Source: Pseudomonas arcuscaelestis
GTDB taxonomy: Bacteria; Pseudomonadota; Gammaproteobacteria; Pseudomonadales; Pseudomonadaceae
DNA length: 64,000 nucleotides
Direction: 5' to 3'
Assembly: GCF_016881005.1 (NCBI RefSeq)
Contig: NZ_JACOPV010000022.1
Span: 1-64,000 of the forward strand
Below the pieces are notes generated by a model. The model was not told the DNA's origin. It did not search any database and saw nothing but the letters and a program-made list of their open reading frames with translations. Positions 44,373 to 53,900 of the stretch are shown here, in pieces; the first letter of the stretch is position 1; each line of letters starts with the position of its first letter. A program made the translations under genes and the position numbers.

Positions 44373-44442
44373 GGGCGACTCCTGAAAAGGGGCTGAAAAG
44401 GCTGGCCAGTATGCCCAAGGCATCTGGCGCCGTCATCCGCTT

Positions 44443-44994
44443 TCAGGTGCCGCTGGCCGGGAGGCTCAACGGCAACAACCGCGCGGTGTTGCGTGCGTCT
44501 TCCAGGGCCCGATGCTGCTGCCCGCAAAACTGCAGGCCGGCCAGTTGCAGTGCACCGTTCAGGCCCAGCGGGCGCTGGAGTTGGCGGGCCTTGGCGAAAC
44601 GCTGTTTGAGGTTGATGTGCGGCAGGTCGGCAAGCAAGCTGTGCATGTGATGCAACTGCCACTCCTGGACGAGTTGCTGGCGGTCGTAGTCGCCCCAACT
44701 GACCCAGGCTTGCAGGTGCTTTTGATGGTGACCGATCCAGCGCTCGAACTGTGTCCAGACTTCGGTGAACGAGGCCGCGGTATCAACGCTCGCTTGGCTG
44801 ATGTGGGTAAGCTCGCGGCAGAAGGGGGTAAGCTGCGGGCGTCGCCGTGGTTTGATGAAACGCTGGAAATGATCGATTTCCCGACCCTGTCGATTGACCA
44901 GCGTTGCGCCAATTTCGATAACTTCCATATCTGTGACCGGCCAACCTCCGTCATCTGTGGTTGCTTCCAGATCGATCACCAGCCAATGCCCCAT
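44443..44994 (-). CDS. DEDDh-type 3'-5' exonuclease family protein
   Basis: 183 residues from ATG 44994 (MGHWLVIDLEATTDDGG), with GGAG six bases upstream; an ATG at 45006 is the alternative. Catalytic acids: DLEAT (Exo I), SWGDYDRQQL (Exo II) and HRALEDARN (Exo III histidine and aspartate). This resembles the KapD/ERI-1 type of RNase-T-like exonucleases rather than polymerase proofreading subunits. Substrate unknown. Confidence 0.88.
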   Translation of the reverse strand: MGHWLVIDLEATTDDGGWPVTDMEVIEIGATLVNRQGREIDHFQRFIKPRRRPQLTPFCRELTHISQASVDTAASFTEVWTQFERWIGHHQKHLQAWVSWGDYDRQQLVQEWQLHHMHSLLADLPHINLKQRFAKARQLQRPLGLNGALQLAGLQFCGQQHRALEDARNTARLLPLSLPASGT

Positions 44995-45178
44995 AGTAGG
45001 CTCCATTCCAAGAGTTGTTAGAGCGTAGCCAAACTTCAGCGTGGGCGGTATCCCCTGGCGAATTGCCTGTAAGCACCATTTGGCGCAATCGATGGTTGTG
45101 CAGCGCCCGGAAAACGCCTAGCTTAGGTTGATTCCGGTTAGAACCCGTAAAGAGTGTGTTGCTTTGACTCCAACGCCC

Positions 45179-45967
45179 ATGCCGCAGGTCATGTCCTTGC
45201 TGTTGATGCTCGCCACGCTGTGGCTGGCGCCGTTGGCGCAGGCAATCGAGGTCGTCGAGGTCAAAGTCGGCGCTGCGCATTTCCCTCCCTATACCATGCG
45301 TCCCGAAAAGGGTGCTGACACGGGACTGTTGCCGCAACTGATCGAAGCGTTGAACAACGCTCAACAGCGTTACCACTTTGTGCTGGTACCAACTTCAATA
45401 CCACGTCGATTTGGCGATTTTCGTCAAGGGCGTACCGATATGGCGATTTTCGAGAACCCAGAGTGGGGTTGGCAGGAGATCGACCACGAAGCAGTCGACA
45501 TGGGGCTTGAAGATGCCGAGATATTCGTCACTCATGTTCAAGCGGACCGTGATGAGGGTTATTTTGCCAATCTCACGGGCAAGCGCCTGGCCCTGTACAG
45601 CGGTTATCACTATGCCTTTGCAGGTTTCAATCCCGATCCGCAGTACCTGGCCGAACGGTACAACGCAACGTTGACCTACTCACACGACAGCAACTTGCTG
45701 ATGGTTCAGCGCGGCCGGGCAGATGTTGCCCTGGTGACCCGTTCCTACCTCAGCGAATTTCTCCAGCGTAATCCAGGCAGCGTTGGGCAATTGCTTACTT
45801 CTGAACGGGTTGATCAGGTCTACCGCCACTACGCTTTGTTACGTCCCGGTGCGCCGATCAATGCGGCGCGATTCGCCGAGTTGCTGCAGAAGTTATACGA
45901 CAATGGTGAATTGCTGCGCATTTTTCAGCCCTATCGCATCAGCGTAACCTCGCCCCTGGCAAACTAA
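45179..45967 (+). CDS. Periplasmic solute-binding-like protein (SBP_bac_3 type)
   Basis: 262 residues from ATG 45179, with a signal peptide (MSLLLMLATLWLAPLAQA). VKVGAAHFPPYTMRP, GLLPQLIEALN, GRTDMAIFENPEWGW and the C-terminal LQKLYDNGELLRIFQPY fit the family. No transporter genes are adjacent, so it may be an orphan receptor. The start is uncertain because no strong ribosome site is seen. Its stop codon is part of the PvdS box of the next gene. Confidence 0.8.
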   Translation: MPQVMSLLLMLATLWLAPLAQAIEVVEVKVGAAHFPPYTMRPEKGADTGLLPQLIEALNNAQQRYHFVLVPTSIPRRFGDFRQGRTDMAIFENPEWGWQEIDHEAVDMGLEDAEIFVTHVQADRDEGYFANLTGKRLALYSGYHYAFAGFNPDPQYLAERYNATLTYSHDSNLLMVQRGRADVALVTRSYLSEFLQRNPGSVGQLLTSERVDQVYRHYALLRPGAPINAARFAELLQKLYDNGELLRIFQPYRISVTSPLAN

Positions 45968-45988
45968 ATTTGTGCACCCTGGCTACGT
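45965..45988 (+). promoter_or_regulatory. PvdS (iron-starvation) box before the acetyltransferase gene
   Basis: TAAAT (45965-45969), 16 bases, then CGT (45986-45988): an exact match to the IS-box spacing used by PvdS. It overlaps the TAA stop codon (45965-45967) of the upstream gene and ends 38 bp before the ATG at 46027. Confidence 0.85.
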
Positions 45989-46026
45989 TCTGAAGGTTAA
46001 GCCTCTTTCCTTTTCGAGCCCAGACC

Positions 46027-47037
46027 ATGCCCTTCGACATTGCTTCGCAAACGCTGCCATTACCCCGCTGGCACAGCCTGGAGGCCGATGAAAACGACGG
46101 TCGCCTGAGTCTTGAACTAGAGGGGCGCGCGCTGATACGCGTGCGATTGGTGCGTGGCGACAGCCTGGACGTTCATCTTGAAGCGTGTGATCAAGAGCGG
46201 CTCCAGCAAGCACTATGGGCGGCATGTTATTGGTTGTTTGCCCGCGATCCCGATTGCCAGCGTTTGACCTGGCACTTGAGTGCCGAGCCTGTTGAAGCGT
46301 TGGCAGATGGTCTGCTGATAGCGCAAGCCCAGGTGGGTGTGTACAGCTGTGAGAGGATGCAGTTCTGGCAACTGCCGCAGCCTTGGCTGTTGCGCGCAGT
46401 AAGCCATGTGTACCCGCAGCAGATGCAGCTCACCGAGGGCAAGCGGCATCCGCGTCGCGCACCCAAGCCGCGCGGGGAGGTGTACCGACGATTTGACCTA
46501 CGCCTGGGCGTCTGGGTGTCATTGCGCGCCGTGGACATCGAGTCCGATCTAGAGCGGTTCAACCGTTGGCAGAACAATCCACGCGTACTGAATTTCTGGC
46601 AGGAAGGTGGCAGTCTTGAGCAGCACCGGGCCTACCTGAGCAAGCTGCAAGCCGATCCGCACAGCCTGACCTTGATAGGTTGCTTCGACGATCAGCCATT
46701 TGCCTATTTCGAAGCCTATTGGGCCAAGGAAGATCGTATCGCGCCGTTCTATGCGGTTGATGATTACGATCGAGGCATTCACATGCTTGTGGGTGAAGAA
46801 CATCACCGCGGCCCGCACAAAGTCGCGAGCTGGATGTCGGCACTGGTGCACTACTTGTTTCTCGATGACCCGCGCACTCAGCGAGTGGTGGCCGAACCGC
46901 GTGCCGACAACAGCAAGATGATCGGCTACCTGCAAGCGCGGCGTTTCTACCGTGAAAAGGAATTCGACTTTCCACACAAGCGTGCGGCACTGATGGTGCT
47001 AGGGCGAGAGCAATTCTTCGAACCTTGCGAACTCTGA
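46027..47037 (+). CDS. Siderophore-type N-acetyltransferase (IucB/PvdY-like GNAT)
   Basis: A 336-residue protein. The C-terminal ~180 residues are the GNAT-type domain of hydroxylysine/hydroxyornithine acetyltransferases (WQNNPRVLNFWQEGG, FAYFEAYWAKEDRIAPFY, DDYDRGIHMLVGEEHHRGPH, RVVAEPRADNSKMIGYLQ). The N-terminal ~140 residues are a second, less conserved domain as in IucB. It likely acetylates N-hydroxyornithine or a similar residue for pyoverdine. The PvdS box and the convergent pvdS gene support this; the exact product is inferred. Confidence 0.85.
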   Translation: MPFDIASQTLPLPRWHSLEADENDGRLSLELEGRALIRVRLVRGDSLDVHLEACDQERLQQALWAACYWLFARDPDCQRLTWHLSAEPVEALADGLLIAQAQVGVYSCERMQFWQLPQPWLLRAVSHVYPQQMQLTEGKRHPRRAPKPRGEVYRRFDLRLGVWVSLRAVDIESDLERFNRWQNNPRVLNFWQEGGSLEQHRAYLSKLQADPHSLTLIGCFDDQPFAYFEAYWAKEDRIAPFYAVDDYDRGIHMLVGEEHHRGPHKVASWMSALVHYLFLDDPRTQRVVAEPRADNSKMIGYLQARRFYREKEFDFPHKRAALMVLGREQFFEPCEL

Positions 47038-47049
47038 ACTTCACCATTC

Positions 47050-47083
47050 AAGCTGCGAGTTGACCACGCCCAACTTGCAGCTT
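47050..47083. terminator. Hairpin between the convergent acetyltransferase and pvdS genes
   Basis: AAGCTGCGAGTTG pairs with CAACTTGCAGCTT (one mismatch, 8-base loop) in the 58-bp gap. There is no T run on either side, so it is a weak or bidirectional terminator. Confidence 0.55.
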
Positions 47084-47095
47084 GCCGCTTGCCGC

Positions 47096-47626
47096 TCAAG
47101 TCCGTCGATTGGACACTTTGCGGCAATGCACCAGGGCATCGCGAATCATAAAGTTGACCAGGGTTGGGGAGACGCCCAACTCTTTGGCAATGTCCTTCTG
47201 CGCCACCCCATGCAGACGGTACATCTCAAACGCATAGCGAGTACGTTCCGGTAGTTCGTTCAGTGCGTCGGCAATGTTTTCCAAGGTGGCGAAATTCATG
47301 TGCGTGGCTTCGGGCGAGGCACCCTGGATCACCACATTCAGGCCTTCTTCCTCGCTACCGGAGTACCTGAGCTCCATGGACTGCTTGCGATAGTGATCAA
47401 TCGCAAGGTTACGTACGATCTGGAACAGGTAGCTCAGTTGGGCCTTGAACGAGGAAGTAATCTGCGGCGCTGAACTGAGCCGGAAGAAGGCGTCCTGCAC
47501 CACGTCTTCAGCGCGGGAGCGGCAGCCGGTGATGCGAGCGGCGATCTTGACCAGAATACTGCGGTTGTCGACAAACGCCTGGAGTAACGGTGAATCGCAC
47601 TTACTTGTGGATTGTTGTTCCGCCAT
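47096..47626 (-). CDS. pvdS: Pyoverdine ECF sigma factor PvdS
   Basis: A 176-residue extracytoplasmic-function sigma factor. Region 2 is seen as LVKIAARITGCRSRAEDVVQDAFF and YLFQIVRNLAIDHYRKQ; region 4 as LNELPERTRYAFEMYRLHG and QKDIAKELGVSPTLVNFMIRDAL. This is the PvdS/FpvI-type sequence. AAGGTGA precedes the ATG at 47626. A Fur box 77 bp upstream gives iron repression; the protein then reads the PvdS boxes before pvdL and the acetyltransferase. Confidence 0.96.
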   Translation of the reverse strand: MAEQQSTSKCDSPLLQAFVDNRSILVKIAARITGCRSRAEDVVQDAFFRLSSAPQITSSFKAQLSYLFQIVRNLAIDHYRKQSMELRYSGSEEEGLNVVIQGASPEATHMNFATLENIADALNELPERTRYAFEMYRLHGVAQKDIAKELGVSPTLVNFMIRDALVHCRKVSNRRT

Positions 47627-47702
47627 GGAAATCACCTTAGCTCTAAGAGGGAGGGGGAGCGCTCCTGTTGGGGAGGCTTCCTACGACGAGCGACAAATTA
47701 TT

Positions 47703-47721
47703 CTTAATGATAATTATTGTC
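47703..47721. promoter_or_regulatory. Fur box upstream of pvdS
   Basis: cTTAATGATAATtATTgTC matches 15 of 19 positions of the classic Fur consensus, in the pvdS-pvdL divergent gap. It should repress pvdS when iron is plentiful. Confidence 0.85.
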
Positions 47722-47827
47722 AAATGAGAAAAGTAATGTATATGCGGATATTTTGGTTATAAGCCGCAAAGTGTGATTGGCTTCAAAACCCCTCGGCCAA
47801 GCCCATTTGCTCGAAGCTGTCAGTCGC

Positions 47828-47851
47828 TAATTATTTGCCCGTTCCATCCGT
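47828..47851 (+). promoter_or_regulatory. PvdS (iron-starvation) box before pvdL
   Basis: TAATT (47828-47832), 16 bases, CGT (47849-47851): one mismatch from the TAAAT-N16-CGT pattern, 111 bp upstream of the pvdL ATG. Confidence 0.78.
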
Positions 47852-47961
47852 TCCTCTGTGTACATCCCTGGGCGCTCGGCAAGCGCTTGGTGCTGCCGCT
47901 GAGCCGGTGCGCATCACTGCCGAGCCCTGATTTAACGCACAGACTCTGGCAGGAACCTCCC

Positions 47962-50900
47962 ATGACGGACGCCTTCGAACTCCCGGTTACGCTGGTCCAG
48001 GCATTGGCACAGCGCGCTGCGCAAACGCCGCAGCGAGTTGCCTTGCGCTTTCTGGCCGACGACCCGCAACAGGAGGCCGTGCTGGATTATCGGGAGCTGG
48101 ACTTGCGTGCGCGAACCATCGCCGCAGCACTGCAGGCACGTACCGACTTCGGTGACCGCGCTGTGCTGTTGTTCCCCAGCGGCCCGGATTACGTGGCGGC
48201 TTTTTTCGGCTGCCTGTATGCCGGCGTGATTGCGGTGCCGGCCTATCCGCCGGAGTCCTCGCGCCGTCATCACCAGGAGCGCCTGTTGTCGATTATCGAC
48301 GATGCCCAGCCGCGCTTGCTGCTGACCTCCAGCGCCTTGCAGGACAGCCTGCAGGCATTGGAGGTGCTGAGTGAGGCAGCAGCACCGCAGTTGCTGGCAA
48401 CCGATCGCCTGCCGGCAAACCTCGCCGACGCCTGGCAAGTACCCGCGCTCCAGGCGAACGACATCGCTTTCCTGCAGTACACCTCAGGCTCCACGGCATT
48501 GCCCAAGGGTGTGCAGGTTAGCCACGGCAACCTGGTGGCAAACGAGGTACTGATTCGCCAGGGCTTTGGTATTGATCTGAACCCTGATGATGTAATCGTT
48601 AGTTGGTTGCCGCTTTACCACGACATGGGCCTGATCGGTGGCTTGCTGCAGCCCATCTTCAGTGGGGTGCCTTGTGTGCTGATGGCGCCAGCCTATTTCC
48701 TTGCTCGACCGCAACGCTGGCTGCAGGCGATCAGTGATCATGGTGGCACCATCAGTGGTGGGCCCGATTTCGCCTATCGCCTGTGCAGCGAACGTGTCAG
48801 TGGTGCAGCCTTGGCCAATCTCGACCTCAGTCGCTGGCGGGTGGCGTACTCCGGGTCTGAGCCGATCCGCCAGGACAGCCTGCAGGCGTTTGCAGACAGA
48901 TTTTCCAGCTGTGGCTTCAATGCCCAGAGCTTCTTTGCCAGCTATGGCCTGGCTGAGGCGACGCTGTTTGTCAGTGGCAGTAGCCGTGGCCAGGGAATTG
49001 GCGCGGTGAGCCTGGATGCCGCGGCGCTGGCGCGCAACTGTGCCGAGCCTGGCAACGACACGATGCAGATGAGCTGTGGGCGCAGCCAGCCGGAGCATGA
49101 TGTGCAGATCGTCGATCCACAGCAGCTCACGGTGCTGGACGACAACCGCGTTGGCGAGATCTGGGCCCGTGGCCCGAGCATTGCCAGCGGCTACTGGCGC
49201 AACCCACAAGCGACGGCGCGTACTTTTGTCGAGCACGGCGGGCATACCTGGCTGCGTACCGGCGACCTGGGTTTTTTGCGGGGGGGAGAGCTGTTTGTAA
49301 CCGGCCGCCTCAAGGACCTGCTGATTGTGCGTGGGCACAACCTCTACCCGCAGGACCTGGAAAAAACACTGGAGCGGGAAGTGCAGGTACTGCGCAAGGG
49401 GCGGGTGGCGGTGTTTGCCGTCGACAACCTGGGTGAGGAAGGTATCGGTGTTGCCGTCGAAGTCAGTCGCAATGTGCAAAAGACCACCACAGCACAGGGG
49501 CTGATCAACACCCTGCGCCAAGTGGTAGCCGACGCCTGTCAGCAAGCCCCGGCGGTGGTCTTGCTGCTCAATCCCGGCGCCTTGCCCAAGACCTCCAGCG
49601 GTAAGTTGCAGCGCTCGGCTTGTCGCATGCGAATGGACGACGGCAGCCTGGATTGTTATGCGCGCTTCCCTGAAACGCAGCCTGCGCCTGCGCCTGCGCT
49701 TGGCGCAGGCGTTCACGGGTCCCGGCTGCAGGGCTTGATTGCACGAGCGTGGTGCGAACACTTGGGTGTTGAACAGGTGGCGCAGGACGATCACTTCTTT
49801 CTGCTCGGCGGCAACTCGATTTCCGCCACTCAGCTAACTGCACAGCTGGTGGATGAACTGGGATTGCAACTGAGCGTGCAGTTGCTGTTCGAGTGCCCAC
49901 AACTGGATAACTTCTGCAGCGCTGTGGCTGCACTGCAAAAGCAGGGGGGCGCGACACCTGGCGCCATCGAGCATCTTGATCGGGGCCAGGCGTGGCCACA
50001 GTCCCTGGCACAGCATCGCATGTGGCTGCTCTGGCAAATGGATATGCATAGCGCCGCCTATAACATTCCAGGGGCTCTGCGACTGCGCGGTGAGCTTGAT
50101 CATGCCGCTGTGCAGTCGAGCTTCCAGTCACTGGTGGAGCGGCACGAGTCGCTGCGCACCGTATTCAGCGAGGTCGACGGGCAGGCGCTGCAGCAGGTGC
50201 TACCGGTGCTTGCACTCGACGTGCAGCATCTGGACTTGAGCGCGCTTGAGCGCGACCAAGTCATGCTTCGGCGCGAAGCCGAAGCACAGCAGCCGTTCGA
50301 TCTGCAAACCGGCCCCTTACTGCGCGTGACCCTGGTGCGTCTGGCAGATGAGGAACATCAACTGTGGGTCACCTTGCACCATATTGTTACCGATGGCTGG
50401 TCGATGAACATTCTCATCGATGAGTTCTCGCGCCTGTACGCCGCGCACAGCCAGGGGCAGCAAGCTGAGCTGCCAGCGCTGAGGCTGGATTATCTCGACT
50501 ATGGCAATTGGCATCGGCAGTGGCTGGTGGAGGGAGAGGCGGCGCGGCAACTGAATTACTGGAGAGCTCAGTTGGGCGGTGAGCAGCCTGTGCTCGATCT
50601 GCCCATCGATCATCCCCGCTCGAACCAACAGCGCAAGTTGGCCGAGCGCCTGAGCCTGCGCGTGCCAGCGGCGTTAAGTGAGGCACTGCGCAATACCGCC
50701 CGTCAGCATGACAGCACGTTGTTTATGATCTTGCTGGCCGGTTTCCAGAGCCTGCTGCATCGCTACAGCGGACAGCGCGATATTCGCGTCGGGGTGCCCA
50801 ATGCCAACCGGGCGCGACTGGAAACCCACAGCCTGGTTGGGTTTTTCATCAACACCCAAGTATTGCGAGCCGAGTTGAATTCGCGCATGCCGTTCACCGA

Positions 50901-53900
50901 ACTGCTGGCGCAGGTGCGCGAGACCACGGTGCAGGCCCAGGCCCATCAGGACCTGCCGTTCGAGCAACTGCTCGCAGCCTTCCCCGAGGCCCGTGAGCAA
51001 GGCTTGTTCCAGGTCATGTTCAACCACCAGCAACGTGACCTCGGCGCGTTGCGACGTCTACCAGGGCTGCTCGCTGAAGAACTGCCATGGCACAGCCGCG
51101 AGGCCAAGTTCGATCTGCAACTGCACAGCGAGGAAGATCACCAGGGGCGCCTGTCGCTGTCCTTCGACTACGCCAGTGAGTTGTTCGATGCTGACAGCGT
51201 GCAGCGTTTGGCAGCGCACCTGATCAGCTTGCTGGAGCAAGTGTGCGCAGCGCCGACCCTGACCATTGGCGACGTGCAGCTGCTCGATGCGCAAGGTCGC
51301 GAGCAGCTTCTAAAGTGGGGGCAGGCTCCGGCGCCGGCGGTACAACAGTGGGTGGTGGAACAGCTCAACGAGCAAGCCCGCACGACACCGCAGCGCGTTG
51401 CCCTGGTGTGGGACGGCGGCAGTCTCGACTATGCCGGCCTGCACCAGCAGGCCAATAGGCTGGCGCATTATTTGCGCGACAAAGGGGTCGGTCCGGATGT
51501 GTGCGTGGCGATTGCGGCTGAGCGTTCGCCGCAATTGCTCATTGGTATCCTGGCCATTCTCAAGGCGGGCGGTGCTTATGTGCCGTTGGATGTCGACTAT
51601 CCGCCGGAGCGCCTGGCGTACATGCTTGCCGACTGCGGTGCCGGCTTGTTGCTCAGCCATAGCGATATGCTGCAGCGCTTACCGCACGTAGCAGGCGTCA
51701 GCATCCTTGCCATGGATCAGCTCAAACTCGATAGCTGGCCGTGCCAACCCCCGGGCCTGCACCTGCATGCCGAGAACCTCGCCTATGTGATTTACACCTC
51801 AGGCTCCACCGGACAGCCCAAGGGCGTGGGCAACACCCATGCAGCATTGGCTGAACGCCTGCACTGGATGCAGCAACGCTATGGGTTGGATGAAACCGAT
51901 GTGCTGATGCAGAAAGCACCCATCAGTTTTGATGTGTCAGTCTGGGAATGCTTCTGGCCATTGGTCAATGGCTGCAGGCTGGTGCTGGCAGGTCCCGGTG
52001 AACACCGTGACCCGCAACGAATCGCGGCCTTGGTGCGTGAGCATGGCGTGACCACGTTGCACTTTGTTCCCGCCTTGCTGCAGGTGTTCATTCAAGAACC
52101 GCTGGCGGCCGCTTGCACTAGTCTGCGCCGATTGTTCTCCGGTGGTGAGGCGCTGTCTGGCGCCCTGCGCGACCGCGTGCTGCAGGTATTGCCAGAGGCA
52201 GCGCTGGATAATCGCTATGGCCCGACCGAAACGGCAATCAACGTTACTCATTGGCAGTGCAGCCAAGCCGATGGCGCACGGTCACCGATTGGGCGCCCGT
52301 TGGCCAACGTCGTGTGCCGGGTTATGGATGAGCAACTGCAACTCAGCGCCCCCGGCGTACCAGGCGAGTTGTACCTGGGCGGGGCGGGGCTGGCGCGAGG
52401 TTACCTTGCAAGGCCTGGGCTCACCGCCGAACGTTTCGTGCCGCAACCGGATGGGGATGGTCAACGGCTCTACCGCAGTGGCGACCGGGCACGTTGGGTG
52501 GCGTCACTGGGCGTCCTGGAGTACCTGGGTCGCCTTGATCAGCAAGTGAAATTGCGCGGTTTTCGTGTAGAGCCTGAGGAAGTCGAGGCCTGTCTGTTGG
52601 GGCAGCCGGGCGTGGACCAGGCTGTGGTTGTGATTCGTCAGACCGCTGCCGGCGCGCAGTTGGTGGGCTACTACAGTGGCAGTGAAAACAACGCCGGGCT
52701 GTTGACTGCGTTGGCCGAGCAACTGCCGTCCTACATGGTTCCGGCGTTGCTGATGCATATCGTCCAGATGCCCCTTGGCCCAAGTGGTAAGGTCGAGCGC
52801 AAGGCGCTGCCAGAGCCGGTCTGGGTCACTGGCGAGCATATCGAACCGCGCACTGCACTGGAGCAGCAGATAGCCGCGATCTGGCGTGAAGTATTGGGGG
52901 TGCAGCAGGTCGGTCTGCAAGACGACTTCTTTGCCCTGGGTGGGCACTCGTTGCTGGCTACGCAGATCATTTCCCGCACGCGTCAGGCCTGCAACGTCGA
53001 ATTGCCGTTGCGGGTGCTGTTCGAGGCCAGTCAGTTGCGTGCATTTGCAGGCGAGATCGACGCCATCCAACGTAGCGGCTCACACAACCTGCAAGGCGCA
53101 ATTGCTCGCGTTGATCGTCGCCAGGCAGTACCGCTTTCGTATTCCCAGCAGCGCATGTGGTTCCTCTGGCAGATGGAACCGGACAGCCCGGCCTACAACG
53201 TTGGCGGCATGGCGCGGTTGGGTGGCGTGCTGGATGTCAGTCGCTTCGAGCAGGCGCTGCAATCGTTGATCGTACGCCATGAAACCCTGCGCACCACTTT
53301 TCCGAGCATCGACGGGGTGCCGTACCAGTGTGTACACCGCGACAGTCAAGTGCAGATGGACTGGCAGGATTTTTCTGCGCACAGCCCGGCAGAGCGTGAA
53401 TCGCTTCTACAAGCATTCGCTGACCAGCAAGCGCACCAGCCGTTCGATCTGGAACGCGGCCCGCTGCTGCGAGCCTGCCTGGCCAAGGCCGGTGAGCAAG
53501 AACACTACTTTGTGTTGACCCTGCACCATATCGTTACCGAAGGCTGGGCCATGGACATCTTTGCCCGCGAACTGGGCGAACTGTATGAGGCGTATGTCGA
53601 TGAACGCGAGTCACCGTTGCAGGCGTTGCCGGTGCAATACCTGGACTACAGCGTCTGGCAGCGCCAATGGCTCGAAGGCGGGGAGGGGCAACGCCAGCTG
53701 GATTACTGGAAGACCAAGCTGGGCGCAGAGCATCCGGTATTGGAGCTGCCCACGGACCGCCCTCGGCCAGCGGTGCAGAGCCACCGTGGTGAACTGTATC
53801 GCTTTGACCTGAGCCCGCACCTGGCCGCGCAGGTACGTCAGTTCAATGCCGAGCGCGGCCTGACGCTGTTCATGACCATGACCGCGACCTTGGCAGTGCT

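Noticed and set aside
47773..47961. 63-residue N-terminal extension of PvdL
   Set aside because: The frame is open, but it covers the PvdS box and the leader. The ATG at 47962 has a ribosome site and begins the conserved acyl-ligase sequence.
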